A stretch of 64,000 bases of DNA. It comes from Deltaproteobacteria bacterium (lineage in GTDB: Bacteria; JADJOY01). The first letter of the stretch is position 1, and the number at the start of each line of letters is the position of its first letter. This document shows, piece after piece, positions 47,918-57,202 of this stretch. The stretch spans positions 1 to 64,000 of the forward strand of contig JADJOY010000017.1 of NCBI GenBank assembly GCA_016713535.1. Reading direction: 5' to 3'. The notes under the pieces were generated by a model. That model was not told the DNA's origin, did no database searches, and saw nothing but the letters and a program-made list of their open reading frames with translations. Both the position numbers and the translations under genes were made by a program.

Positions 47918-47933
47918 CGGCGCCGAAGTTGCA
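47918..47933 (+). promoter_or_regulatory. Sigma-54 promoter candidate before the DUF4398/OmpA genes
   Basis: GGCGC then TTGCA, with GG at 47919-47920 and GC at 47931-47932 (N10 spacing). Predicted start of transcription is near 47944, 43 bases before ATG 47987. The -24 box differs from GGCAC by one base. Confidence 0.55.
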
Positions 47934-47986
47934 CTGCCCACCGTTGCGCGTTCGAACCTCCCAGCGCGCATTCCGGAGAACAGCTC

Positions 47987-48337
47987 ATGTTGCAGACACG
48001 CCTCATGGCGGTCGTCCTGCTCACCTCGGTGTTCGGCTGCGCAGCCGCGCGGCCATCGGGCGAGCAGATGAATCAGGCCATCTCGGCCATCCACGACGCG
48101 GAGCAGGCCGACGCCGTATCGATGGCACCCGTACCGATGCGGACGGCGCGCGAGGCCTACGCGAAAGCGGAAGAAGCCGTACGCCAGCAGGAGGAGCTCG
48201 AGGCCTCGCGGCTCGCCGACCAGGCGACGGTCGACGCCAAGCTCGCCAGTGCCACCGCCCGTGCGACGCGCGCCGAGCGGAGCCTGGATGAAATGCGCCG
48301 CAGCCAGGACGCGCTGCGCCAGGAAGGGAGTCGCTGA
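47987..48337 (+). CDS. DUF4398-type lipoprotein
   Basis: 116 residues. SD CCGGAGAA lies about eight bases before ATG 47987. Signal peptide with lipobox (TSVFGC), then a helical, coiled-coil-like region (MNQAISAIHDAEQADAVSMA; RTAREAYAKAEEAVRQQEEL). DUF4398 proteins are small periplasmic lipoproteins that usually precede an OmpA-like gene, as here, three bases before the next start. Probably an envelope-spacing or stress protein under the sigma-54 site upstream. Confidence 0.8.
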   Translation: MLQTRLMAVVLLTSVFGCAAARPSGEQMNQAISAIHDAEQADAVSMAPVPMRTAREAYAKAEEAVRQQEELEASRLADQATVDAKLASATARATRAERSLDEMRRSQDALRQEGSR

Positions 48338-48340
48338 ACC

Positions 48341-49411
48341 ATGAAGACCACTCGATGCACCTTTCCGAATTCGCGCACTCCGCGCGCCGCGCGAGTCGTC
48401 CGCGGTCTCGTTCTCACGGTGGGCGCGGCGGTCGCGCTCGCGGGCTGCGGCCCGAAGCACAACCCGGCCCTCGACTCGCTGCGCGCCGACGTGGTGCACG
48501 CCAAGGCCGATCCGAACCTGGTGCGGCGCGCCCCGGCGGCCCTCGACGACACCGTGAAGGCGCTCGACCGCGCCGAGACCGCCGAGCGCCGCGGCGCCGA
48601 CCCTGTCGACAAGCAACACACGATCTACCTCGCGCGTCGTCGGCTCGAGATCGCGCAGGCGCAGTCCGCGGAAAAGGCCGCGGAAGAGGAGATCGCGAAG
48701 CGCGGCACGCAGCGCGACACGGACGTCGCGAATGCGCGTGCGCGCGGCGCCGACCAGCGCGCGGCGAGCGCCGAGGGCGAGCTGCGGGCGACCCAGCGCT
48801 CGCTCGACCAGCAATCGGGCGAGGTGCGCGCCGGTGCGGCGGCCAACGCCGCGCTCACCGATCGCGCCCACGACGCCGAGGACAGCGCCGCGACCGCGCG
48901 CCTGAACCTGAAGGAATCGCAGCAGACCGTCGCGCAGCAGAGCGCCGACGCACGGGTGGCGGATCGCCAGCGCGCCGCCCTCGAGCTCGACCTCGCCCGG
49001 CTGCGCCACGAGCTGAACGCGCGGGAGACCGAGCGCGGGCTGCTCTTCACGTTCGGCAACGACGTGCTCTTCGACGTCGGCCGCTCCGACATCAAGCTCG
49101 GCGCACGCGAGCGGCTCGCTCGTCTGTGCGAGTTCCTCAACGCCTACCCGGACCGGTTCGTCCAGGTCGACGGCCACACCGACAGCACCGGCGTCATGGC
49201 GTCCAACCTGACGCTCTCCCGGGCCCGCGCCGACGCGGTTCGCGGCCTCATGGTCCACGAAGGGATCGCGCCCGACCACGTCGTCTCGCAGGGCTTCGGC
49301 TCGAGCTCGCCGGTGGCGTCGAACGACTCCAGCGCGGGGCGCCAGCAGAACCGCCGGGTCGAGATCGTGCTGCTCAACGCGAGTCGCAGCTCGGCGGACG
49401 CGAGCCGGTAA
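48341..49411 (+). CDS. OmpA-domain lipoprotein (DUF4398-OmpA type)
   Basis: 356 residues. Lipobox VALAGC; a long coiled coil (about 60-215) of DUF4398 composition; and a C-terminal OmpA peptidoglycan-binding domain: LFTFGNDVLFDVGRSDIKLG, VQVDGHTDSTGVMASNLTLS (the TD..G..NxxLSxxRA motif) and QGFGSSSPVASNDSSAGRQQ with NRRVEIVLL at the end. It would tie the outer membrane to peptidoglycan. Co-transcribed with the gene before it and probably with the CsbD gene 65 bases downstream. Confidence 0.9.
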   Translation: MKTTRCTFPNSRTPRAARVVRGLVLTVGAAVALAGCGPKHNPALDSLRADVVHAKADPNLVRRAPAALDDTVKALDRAETAERRGADPVDKQHTIYLARRRLEIAQAQSAEKAAEEEIAKRGTQRDTDVANARARGADQRAASAEGELRATQRSLDQQSGEVRAGAAANAALTDRAHDAEDSAATARLNLKESQQTVAQQSADARVADRQRAALELDLARLRHELNARETERGLLFTFGNDVLFDVGRSDIKLGARERLARLCEFLNAYPDRFVQVDGHTDSTGVMASNLTLSRARADAVRGLMVHEGIAPDHVVSQGFGSSSPVASNDSSAGRQQNRRVEIVLLNASRSSADASR

Positions 49412-49476
49412 AGCCTCACCAGCGAGCGCAGACCCGGACACCGACCAACTTCGACGAAAACAAGAGGAGAGAGACC

Positions 49477-49671
49477 ATGAACCAGGACCAGATCAAGGGC
49501 ACGTGGGACCAGCTCAAGGGCAAGGCCAAGCGCATCTGGGGCGAGCTCACCGACGACGACTTCATCAAGGCCGAAGGGTCGGCGGACAAGCTCTACGGCG
49601 TCATCGAGAAGCGCTTCGGCGACAAGAAGGAAGCGATCAAGGACCGGATCGACAAGCTCACCGTGAGCTGA
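49477..49671 (+). CDS. CsbD-family stress protein
   Basis: 64 residues. Typical CsbD core: MNQDQIKGTWDQLKGKAKRI followed by WGELTDDDFIKAEGSADKLY and ending with the KDRIDKLTVS helix. SD GAGGAGAGAG lies seven bases before ATG. Small hydrophilic proteins of this family are induced by general stress; biochemical function unknown. Part of the stress island and probably of the 47.9-50.8 kb transcript. Confidence 0.92.
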   Translation: MNQDQIKGTWDQLKGKAKRIWGELTDDDFIKAEGSADKLYGVIEKRFGDKKEAIKDRIDKLTVS

Positions 49672-49764
49672 CGCAGCGCGCGCCCGGGGCGTCGCCAGTG
49701 GCGGTTCTCCGGGGCTGCGCGGCCCCGTCGTCTCACCCCATTCCAACCAGCAAGGACCAGCTCA

Positions 49765-50850
49765 ATGAAGAACGCATGGAAACGCAGCATCGTCGCAGCG
49801 GGCCTCGCCGGCCTCCTGCTGGCGGACGTCGTATCGGCGAAGACCGCGCCGTCCGACTCCTGGATCACCACCAAGGTGAAGATGCAGCTCCTCACCGCGG
49901 AAGACGTGAGCGGCACCGACGTCAACGTGGACACTCGCGACGGGCTCGTGACCCTCCAGGGACCGGTCAGCACCGCAGCGGAGAAGGCGAGGACGGTCAA
50001 GCTGGCCCGCGGCATCGAAGGGGTCCGCGACGTCCGCGACCTCCTCGAGATCGTGCCGCAGAGCAAGGCCTCCGTGATCGAGGCCAAGGACGACGTGATC
50101 CGCGACAGGCTCTCCAAGGACCTGAACGACGCCGCGCGGCTCCAGGACAGCGCCATCGCCATCCAGTCCGTCACCAACGGCACCGTGGTTCTCGGCGGCA
50201 AGGCCAAGACGCTCGGCGATCACGCGGAAGCGCTCAGGCTCGCGCGTCGGACGCCCGGCGTCCGCAAGGTCGTGAGCCAGATCGTGAGCCCCGACACGCT
50301 CGGCGACGAGGACCTGTGGTTCCCGGAGGTGAAGGCGGAGAAGGTCGCCGAGGCCGAGGCGAAGGATGCCCAGGTCGCGGCGAAGGGAGCGAGCGGCCAG
50401 GTGTCCGATAGCTGGATCACCACCAAGGCCAAGCTCGCCCTGTGGACCTCGCCTGACATCACCTCGGACGAGATCAACGTCGACACGCGGGACGGCGTCG
50501 TGACGCTGTTCGGCACCGTCACGCCGGACGCGGTCCGCGAGGTCGCGGTCCAGAAGGTCCGCGCCGTCGACGGCGTCAAGGACGTGAAGAACCAGCTCCA
50601 GGTGGTCTCGGTCACGACGGAGAAGGCCGTCGAGCACGCGGACGACGCCATCAAGAGCGCCGTGACCTCCCGCCTCGCCGAGCGCGGGGATCTGAACGCG
50701 GCGAAGATCGAGGTGTCGGTGGCGAAGGGCGTCGTCCAGCTCAAGGGCACCGTCGCCAGCCAGGAGCAACGACTGACGGCGTTGTCGCAGGCGCGGATGG
50801 TGGCCGGCGTGCGCGCGGTGATCGACGAGCTGCACATCCAGATGAAGTGA
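49765..50850 (+). CDS. BON-domain periplasmic protein
   Basis: 361 residues. Signal peptide (SIVAAGLAGLLLADVVSA) then four BON domains of about 70 residues: repeats start with DSWITTKVKMQLL, VIRDRLSKDLND, DSWITTKAKLALW and AIKSAVTSRLAERG, with the repeating pattern NVDTRDGVVTL..G. The first and third share DSWITTK, implying pair duplication. BON domains bind phospholipid membranes and are common in OsmY-like osmotic stress proteins. Last of the stress genes on this transcript. Confidence 0.92.
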   Translation: MKNAWKRSIVAAGLAGLLLADVVSAKTAPSDSWITTKVKMQLLTAEDVSGTDVNVDTRDGLVTLQGPVSTAAEKARTVKLARGIEGVRDVRDLLEIVPQSKASVIEAKDDVIRDRLSKDLNDAARLQDSAIAIQSVTNGTVVLGGKAKTLGDHAEALRLARRTPGVRKVVSQIVSPDTLGDEDLWFPEVKAEKVAEAEAKDAQVAAKGASGQVSDSWITTKAKLALWTSPDITSDEINVDTRDGVVTLFGTVTPDAVREVAVQKVRAVDGVKDVKNQLQVVSVTTEKAVEHADDAIKSAVTSRLAERGDLNAAKIEVSVAKGVVQLKGTVASQEQRLTALSQARMVAGVRAVIDELHIQMK

Positions 50851-50954
50851 GCGATCGGGACTGCCCGCGATTCGCGAGCGGCCCGTCTTGCGTTCCGACC
50901 CCAGTGCCCGTGAGGAATTCGAGCTAGACCGCGCATGGAAGCCGCGTGAAGCCG

Positions 50955-50980
50955 GCGACGGGGGATGGAACCCCCGTCGC
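50955..50980. repeat. Dispersed palindrome family A, copy 3
   Basis: GCGACGGGGG (50955-50964) pairs with CCCCCGTCGC (50971-50980), loop ATGGAA. Upstream GGAAGCCGCGTG and downstream TACGG match the other copies. Ten-base perfect stem; located between the BON gene and the convergent sigma-54 activator gene. Confidence 0.65.
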
Positions 50981-51020
50981 TACGGGGGCCGCCCCCGGGG
51001 CCTCCCCCGCGAGGCCTCGC

Positions 51021-52352
<1,332 letters not shown>

Positions 52353-52588
52353 TGCATCCTCGACCCTCGAGGATCGGGGCGGTCTCGGACGGCCGCCGGC
52401 CTATGGGACCGACTCGATGTGCACCCCGCGACGATCGAGCCGATGGAGGGTAGCACCGATGGAATTCCCGGGCGGATGCGGTGGGGACGATCGGCCGCGC
52501 GGAGCGATACCCGATCGTCGCGGCGACGTGGCTCGAACGAAGGGAAGGGCGCGCCGCTAACGGCTTCTGCTTCGGCTCGGCGAGGCGG

Positions 52589-52927
52589 TCACTTCGCCGC
52601 AGGGAGTGCGTGGTGGATCGCGAGCGTGTCGGGATCGCTCGCGTGGATCGGCTCGTCAGGCGCTTGCCCCTCGAGCCTCGGAGCCGGCCCACTCGGGAGG
52701 GGCCTGATCGTCCACTCGCCGGCCTCGCGTTCGGCTGCGGTGGTTCGCCGTGGCGCGAGCCACCAGGTCAGCCCGGCCCCGATGAGGATCCCCACACCGA
52801 CCAGGCCGACGCCATACAGGACGTCGGTGGAGACGGGACGACGAGTCTCGAGGCCGAGCCCGGTGAGCATCGCCTGACGGCTCGGGAGCTGCGCCCACAG
52901 GCTCGATGCGTTTCCGTGGACGTCCAT
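52589..52927 (-). CDS. Small single-helix membrane protein
   Basis: 112 residues. One clear membrane helix (DVLYGVGLVGVGILIGAGLT) in the middle, a polar N-terminus and a Pro-rich C-terminal tail. No recognised family. Last in the minus-strand chain of small membrane proteins of the stress island. Confidence 0.6.
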   Translation of the reverse strand: MDVHGNASSLWAQLPSRQAMLTGLGLETRRPVSTDVLYGVGLVGVGILIGAGLTWWLAPRRTTAAEREAGEWTIRPLPSGPAPRLEGQAPDEPIHASDPDTLAIHHALPAAK

Positions 52928-52997
52928 GGTCGAGATCCTCGCTGGTGTGGATTGGCGTGGGTTTCAGTCGCGGTCCGAGGCCTGTGCGGCATGCGCG

Positions 52998-53429
52998 TCA
53001 ACGCGGTGCGGGTGCGCTGGCGCCGCGGTCGTTGGTGAGCAGCCGGCCGAGGGCCTCGCCGGCGACCTGCCGCAGGCCGATGCCGATCGCGAGGCTCACC
53101 AAGCGCTTGGGTAGACCGCCACCGAGCACGTAGCCGATCCCCGCGGCGGTCAAGATCGTCGTGTAGCGGTGCCGCTCCAGGCGAGCGCGTGCGAGCGCCG
53201 CGACCAGCTCGATCGCCTCGCTGGTGTGCTGGAGCAGCAGCTTGGCGTCCTCTCGGACCCGCTCGGATCGCTCGTGGATTCCGTCGGGGACCGCGGCCTC
53301 GCGGGGGTCGTTCCGGGAAACCGGCTGCGCCGGAGCGCTCGCCCCTGGTGGTGTGGCGCTCGCGTCCTCCCGCTCGCCCGCGGAGACGGCGGCTCGCGAC
53401 TGCACGGTGCCTTCTTCCTGTCTCGCCAT
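52998..53429 (-). CDS. Small membrane-associated stress-type protein
   Basis: 143 residues from ATG 53429 (SD GAGGA nine bases upstream); ATG 53531, directly after the previous stop, is possible. Acidic N-terminus and a helix (HERSERVREDAKLLLQHTSE) precede a hydrophobic helical region (TILTAAGIGYVLGGG; RLVSLAIGIGLRQVAGE). It resembles the small membrane proteins found beside DUF883 and holin-X genes. Function unknown. Confidence 0.6.
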   Translation of the reverse strand: MARQEEGTVQSRAAVSAGEREDASATPPGASAPAQPVSRNDPREAAVPDGIHERSERVREDAKLLLQHTSEAIELVAALARARLERHRYTTILTAAGIGYVLGGGLPKRLVSLAIGIGLRQVAGEALGRLLTNDRGASAPAPR

Positions 53430-53531
53430 GACGCGTGGTCCTCGCGCAAAGGGCTGGCTGAGCGGCCACGAGGCGAACCGCATTCGTGGCGCGGGGGTGC
53501 AGGTCGGCGGTGCCGATGCGGGGGCCGTCAT

Positions 53532-53750
53532 TCACAGCCTCGAGACGAGTCGGCCCACGAGGAAACCCGCGAGGGTCGCGCCCGCCAGGGTGAGCAGCGG
53601 ATGCGCCCGGGCCAGCTCCGCGAGCGCGCGGTCGGTCGTCACGAGCCCGTCGCGCACGGAATCCGCCCGCTCGGTCAGTGCGGAGATTTCTCGTTCGAGG
53701 CGGTGCGAGTGATCGCCGAGGGCCTGTGCCGTCGCTTGCAAGCTCATCAT
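53532..53750 (-). CDS. DUF883/YqjD-like membrane protein
   Basis: 72 residues. Amphipathic N-terminal helix (RLEREISALTERADSVRDGL), then one membrane helix at the C-terminus (HPLLTLAGATLAGFLVGRLV) ending in an Arg, the hallmark of the ElaB/YqjD/DUF883 type that binds stationary-phase ribosomes or membranes in Escherichia. Its ATG overlaps the previous gene's stop (ATGA). Confidence 0.75.
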   Translation of the reverse strand: MMSLQATAQALGDHSHRLEREISALTERADSVRDGLVTTDRALAELARAHPLLTLAGATLAGFLVGRLVSRL

Positions 53751-53986
53751 CCGATCCTGATCCGTTCCGGCGCTCCCGTGCGGAGCCCCATGTACAGGCC
53801 GATGGCGAACGCGCCCGCCAGCCAGGGAAGCGGATGCTCGCCGAGGTGTGTCTCGAAGCTCACCTGCTTGCGGAGCGCTCGGCCCAGGTCACCCATGGCC
53901 CGCTCCAGGGCCGCGCCGTCCCGGGCCGTTCGAGCGGCCAGCGCGCGGCGGGTCACGGCACCTGTGGGGCTCACCTCGGGCGCCAT
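53747..53986 (-). CDS. DUF3618-like membrane protein
   Basis: 79 residues. Polar helical part (TRRALAARTARDGAALERAM) and a membrane helix (HPLPWLAGAFAIGLYMGLRT) near the end. Resembles DUF3618 proteins. Overlaps both neighbours by four bases, so the three small membrane proteins are translationally coupled. Confidence 0.6.
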   Translation of the reverse strand: MAPEVSPTGAVTRRALAARTARDGAALERAMGDLGRALRKQVSFETHLGEHPLPWLAGAFAIGLYMGLRTGAPERIRIG

Positions 53987-54327
53987 CAACGCCCCGCGCC
54001 CGTGGGCGCCGTCGAGGCTCGCGCCGCGGCGACGAGCGCCAGCCCCGCGGCGAGGTGGAGCGCGCCCACCAGCGCGAGCGCCAGCGGCCACGACCACATC
54101 GGGCCCAGCCAGGCCAGCAGCGCGCCGACGACGCAGCACCAGCCGAGCGCGGTCACCACACCGCCCGCGACGGCGAACGACCCGCCGCGAGTGAGATCTC
54201 CCCACGTCTCCGCGGCCTGGAGCGCCAGCAGGTCGATCCGGTCGACGACCAGTCGCTGGCCGGCGCCGTAGGCTTGCTCGATCGCGTCACTGACGGACGG
54301 TGTGCTCGTTCGCCGAATCGGGTCCAT
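53986..54327 (-). CDS. Holin-X/DUF1469-type membrane protein
   Basis: 113 residues. AIEQAYGAGQRLVVDRIDLL then LALQAAETWGDLTRGG is the start of the Phage_holin_3_6/Actinobacterial Holin-X family; two long helices follow (FAVAGGVVTALGWCCVVGAL and WPLALALVGALHLAAGLALV). First gene of the five-gene chain. The sequence just upstream contains a sigma-54-like GG-N10-GC (54341-54356), unusually close to the start. Despite the family name these are usually chromosomal stress proteins. Confidence 0.75.
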   Translation of the reverse strand: MDPIRRTSTPSVSDAIEQAYGAGQRLVVDRIDLLALQAAETWGDLTRGGSFAVAGGVVTALGWCCVVGALLAWLGPMWSWPLALALVGALHLAAGLALVAAARASTAPTGAGR

Positions 54328-54340
54328 GGTCGCCGAACGA

Positions 54341-54356
54341 TGCAATCCCCGCACCG
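54341..54356 (-). promoter_or_regulatory. Sigma-54-like site before the holin-X chain (weak)
   Basis: On the minus strand GGTGC, five bases, TTGCA: GG at 54355-54354, GC at 54343-54342 (N10). The -24 element is poor and the predicted start lies only about three bases before ATG 54327, so a true promoter is doubtful. Confidence 0.3.
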
Positions 54357-54571
54357 CCGGGGCCGCGCGGTCCGGCCGTGCGTGATCCACGCCGTAGCCG
54401 GCGCATCCGGCGGGAAGGTCGTTCAGGCTCGGCGGACCTCGTGCACCTGAGGTGCACGGAAGGTGTAGGCGTTACCAGCGATCCAGCCTGCTTCGGGGTG
54501 GCCTTCCTCGTTCCCGCGGGGCCCACTCGCCGGATCGCGACCTCGCGCCGGCTGGGAGCGGCTTCGGCGTG

Positions 54572-54587
54572 GGGCACTGCGCTTGCA
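54572..54587 (+). promoter_or_regulatory. Sigma-54 promoter candidate before the superoxide dismutase locus
   Basis: GGCAC, five bases, TTGCA, with GG at 54573-54574 and GC at 54585-54586 (N10). The start of transcription would be near 54599, about 75 bases before ATG 54674. Confidence 0.6.
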
Positions 54588-54673
54588 CTGCACAGCCATC
54601 GATCGACGACGATCCAATGGAACGCGCCCGTTCACTTCGAGCGGACGCAGGGCCATGCCCGAGGAGAACGAAC

Positions 54674-55068
54674 ATGATCACGATCCGACGAGCCGCGCTT
54701 CCCGCGACGGCGGCCGTAGGGCTTGCGTCCGTGTGCGACGGCAACGACGCGACCCACCCGTTCCGCAACTCGTCGGCTTCTACGGCCCGCCGATCAACGA
54801 CCCCGTGTTCACCACCACGCCGGGCACGCTCGACTCCAACGACAACGGCGAGCTCTTCGACGACGAGCCGTCGGTCGCGCTCACCGCGCAATCGACCGGC
54901 ACATCCTCCGACACCGGTGACGAGCTCGATCTCCAGCTCTTCCTCGAGCCCGGCGTCTTCAACGTGGACTCCAGCGGCACCGGTGATCTGAGCGACGTCC
55001 GGACCACCGGCCGAGAGCAGGTCGTGGCGCGAGGTCCGTTTGCGAATCCCCCGCTTCGAAAGGCGATC
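54674..55068 (+). pseudogene. Small exported protein or N-terminal part of the SOD (frameshifted)
   Basis: From ATG 54674, MITIRRAALPATAAVGLASV reads like a signal peptide. One base appears missing near 54765; the next frame continues QLVGFYGPPINDPVFTTTPG, then an acidic, low-complexity stretch (DSNDNGELFDDEP). That frame stays open into the SOD gene, so this could be a separate secreted acidic protein whose end I cannot place, or an N-terminal extension that exports the SOD. No family recognised. Confidence 0.35.
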
Positions 55069-55767
55069 ATGTCATCACCAGCACCACCTCCCGGCTCTCC
55101 CCCGACGCGGGGCGATCCGGCTCCCCGATCACCCCCCAGGAGGGTCCCGCTCCGGTTGCCCGCGCTGCCCTACGCGGCGGACGCGCTGGAGCCGGTGCTG
55201 AGCGGAGAAGCGGTCGATACGCACTACGAGAAGTACCAGCGGCGCGATCTGGAGCGGCTCGAGCACTCCCTCGAGGGCTCTCTCCTCGGTGATCAGCCCC
55301 TCGACGGCATCGTGCGGCTCGCGACCGGGGAGGTCTTCGACCACGCCGCGCAGGTGTGGAACCACACCTTTTACTGGAACAGCATGACCCCGCGCGGCGG
55401 TGGGCGGCCGCGCCGCGGCCGCATCGCCAAGGCCATCGACACCTCGTTCGGTTCCTACGACGAGTTCGCCGAGCGCTTTCAGCAGACCGCGGCCGGCCTC
55501 TTCGGCTGCGGCTACGTCTGGCTCTACCGCCCGGACGAGACCGACCGCGTCGAGCTCGCGGCGCTGCCCAATGCCGGGAATCCACTCAGCCACGGCGGGG
55601 CGCCGATCCTCGTCGCGGACCTGTGGGAGCACGCTTACTACCTCGATCACCGGGAACAGTCCGCGCGCTACGTCCGCCTCTTCCTCGAGAGGCTCGTCCA
55701 CTGGGACTTCGCCGAGCAGAATCTGTCCGAGGTCCGTGGACTGGCCGCGCGCGTCGGTCCGCGCTGA
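55069..55767 (+). CDS. Fe/Mn superoxide dismutase, divergent active site
   Basis: 232 residues from ATG 55069. Dismutates superoxide. Metal ligands are recognisable: His in EAVDTHYEKYQRRDLERL, His in QVWNHTFYWNSMTP, and Asp/His in VADLWEHAYYLDHRE. Second-sphere residues differ: in the usual HxxKHHxxY motif the second His and the gateway Tyr are Tyr and Asp here. FGSYDEFAERFQQTAAGLFG and LPNAGNPLSHGGAPIL are normal. A Pro-rich N-terminus (about 35 residues) precedes the domain. It may be exported if joined to the upstream open frame. Confidence 0.85.
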   Translation: MSSPAPPPGSPPTRGDPAPRSPPRRVPLRLPALPYAADALEPVLSGEAVDTHYEKYQRRDLERLEHSLEGSLLGDQPLDGIVRLATGEVFDHAAQVWNHTFYWNSMTPRGGGRPRRGRIAKAIDTSFGSYDEFAERFQQTAAGLFGCGYVWLYRPDETDRVELAALPNAGNPLSHGGAPILVADLWEHAYYLDHREQSARYVRLFLERLVHWDFAEQNLSEVRGLAARVGPR

Positions 55768-55980
55768 TCCATGCGGTCGACCTCGATCACCGTGGGACCA
55801 CCCGGCGCCGGAGGCGGACGGCCCTCGGCGCTGGTTCGAAACGCCTATCTCCAGCGCCGCGCGCGCTGATCGAGGACAGCCATGAGGTTCCGTCGGACTC
55901 GTCGGATGATCTCTACCAACTCGTGCCCGACGACAGGGCTCTGGACACGCAGCGGCCCGTGGAGTGAGGGCGCCGGGCGG

Positions 55981-56592
55981 ATGGTGCGCCGCCTGCTCGC
56001 GATCGGGTTGCTCGTCGGTCTGACCGGGGTGCTCGGTGCGACCCGCTCCGAGGCTGCGGCCGACGAGCCCTCGGCGTCGGAGGTCGTGAGGCGAATGACC
56101 GACGACGTCGTCGGGTTGCTCAACGACGGCACGAAGTCGGCCGCGGAGCGGCGCCGCGGGATCGAGCGGATCGCCGAGGCGAACATCGACTTCGACACGC
56201 TCTCGAAGCTGGTGCTGACGCAGTGGTGGTCGCGGCTCTCGCCGGCCGATCAGCGCGAGTTCGTGGCGCAGTTCCAGCAACATCTCGCTGTGACGTACGG
56301 CCGCAACTTCGAGCACTTCCACGACGAGACCGTGGAGGTGCTGGGAGATCGCGCCGTGTCCGACGGCGACTGGAAGGTGCTGACGCGGATCGTCCGCCCG
56401 AGCGCCCAGAGCGTGACGGTGAACTACCGGCTGCGGAAGATCGGCGAGCAGTGGCGCATCATCGACGTGCTGATCGAGGGCGTGAGCCTGGTGTCGAACT
56501 TCCGCTCCCAGTTTCACGCGATCCTGGCCGACGGTGGCGCACCGCAGCTCCTCCAGGTGCTGCGAGACAAGAACGCGGTTGGGACGAGCTGA
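55981..56592 (+). CDS. MlaC/Ttg2D-family phospholipid-binding protein
   Basis: 203 residues. Signal peptide (RLLAIGLLVGLTGVLGATRS) then the Tol_Tol_Ttg2 fold: ANIDFDTLSKLVLTQWWSRL, DQREFVAQFQQHLAVTYGRN, VNYRLRKIGEQWRIIDVLIE and GVSLVSNFRSQFHAIL. MlaC shuttles phospholipid between the outer and inner membranes with MlaA and MlaFEDB; none of these is in the window, so this is an orphan copy. Envelope-homeostasis role fits its neighbours. Confidence 0.9.
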   Translation: MVRRLLAIGLLVGLTGVLGATRSEAAADEPSASEVVRRMTDDVVGLLNDGTKSAAERRRGIERIAEANIDFDTLSKLVLTQWWSRLSPADQREFVAQFQQHLAVTYGRNFEHFHDETVEVLGDRAVSDGDWKVLTRIVRPSAQSVTVNYRLRKIGEQWRIIDVLIEGVSLVSNFRSQFHAILADGGAPQLLQVLRDKNAVGTS

Positions 56593-56648
56593 GCCAGAGA
56601 TCGCATCCGAGGACGTCGTGGAGCCTGCGACGGGGGCTTCGTCGTCGT

Positions 56649-56670
56649 GCGGGGGGCTCCGTTCCCCCGC
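56649..56670. repeat. Dispersed palindrome family A, copy 4 (variant)
   Basis: GCGGGGG pairs with CCCCCGC over an eight-base loop containing CTCCGTT, close to the ATCCGT loop of the second hairpin in the other copies. Preceded by GCGACGGGGGC. Confidence 0.5.
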
Positions 56671-56873
56671 GAGCGCCTCGACCGGGTGTTGGCCGACCTG
56701 CGTTACGGAGCCGTGCGCTCCGGTGCGCGAGCCAGGAATGGAGTGGGGTCGCGGCCGTACGACGATCCGCTGGCGGCCACGTTCGATCGAGGAGGCTCGC
56801 CGGGGATCCCGTGATTCCCTTGGCTTACAGCGGGTGCTGTCCGCCGAAGCCGCAACCGGGGCGGCTCGGGCGT

Positions 56874-56889
56874 CGGCACCCGGTTTGCG
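56874..56889 (+). promoter_or_regulatory. Sigma-54 promoter candidate before the second csbD gene
   Basis: GGCAC, five bases, TTGC, with GG at 56875-56876 and GC at 56887-56888 (N10). The start of transcription would be near 56900, 50 bases before ATG 56950. Confidence 0.6.
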
Positions 56890-56949
56890 GTGCTTCCCAA
56901 TGGATCGGAGATGCCAATCGCTCCATCGAGCAGAAGGGGAGGCCGAGTC

Positions 56950-57114
56950 ATGGCCGGCAAGGTCGATCAGGCCAAAGGGCGTGTGAAAGAAGCCGTCGGC
57001 GTGCTCACGAACGACAAGAAACTCGAGACCGAGGGGAAGGTCGATCAGGTCGTCGGGAAGGTGAAGAAAGCCGTGGAGAAGGTCGTCCACGCCATCCAGG
57101 AGACGGTCTCCTGA
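56950..57114 (+). CDS. CsbD-family stress protein (second)
   Basis: 54 residues, too short for many gene callers. MAGKVDQAKGRVKEAVGVLT then NDKKLETEGKVDQVVGKVKK, a typical CsbD with two short amphipathic repeats. Second family member in the window; sequence differs from the one at 49477. Lies behind its own sigma-54 site. Confidence 0.9.
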   Translation: MAGKVDQAKGRVKEAVGVLTNDKKLETEGKVDQVVGKVKKAVEKVVHAIQETVS

Positions 57115-57202
57115 CGCCGCTTGCCCGCGCCGCGAAGCCTCGGCCCGTGGCGCGGTTGGCCAACGACGAAGCGAACCCGAGCCCGAGGGCCGGGGGCATG
57201 CC

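Larger units (their letters stand above)
54328..54673. other. Divergent spacer before the superoxide dismutase locus
   Basis: 346 bp between the holin-X gene (-) and the plus-strand locus. It holds the sigma-54 site at 54572-54587, the weaker minus-strand site at 54341-54356, and a dyad GTGCACCT/AGGTGCAC near 54440-54457. No gene is recognised. Confidence 0.5.
56593..56949. other. Spacer with family A palindrome and sigma-54 site
   Basis: 357 bp without a gene. It holds a hairpin GCGGGGG (56649-56655) / CCCCCGC (56664-56670), a family A variant, and a sigma-54 site at 56874-56889. Confidence 0.5.

Noticed and set aside
47945-47965. GTTCGAACC resembling a tRNA T-loop
   Set aside because: The flanking bases do not pair into a T-stem, and no anticodon arm or acceptor stem fits around it.
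53986-54327. Prophage holin suggested by the family name
   Set aside because: No other phage genes nearby; this family is common in chromosomal stress operons with DUF883 and DUF3618 proteins, as here.
54341-54356. Firm sigma-54 promoter call for the holin-X chain
   Set aside because: The -24 box is poor and the predicted transcription start is only about three bases before the start codon; kept only as a weak candidate.
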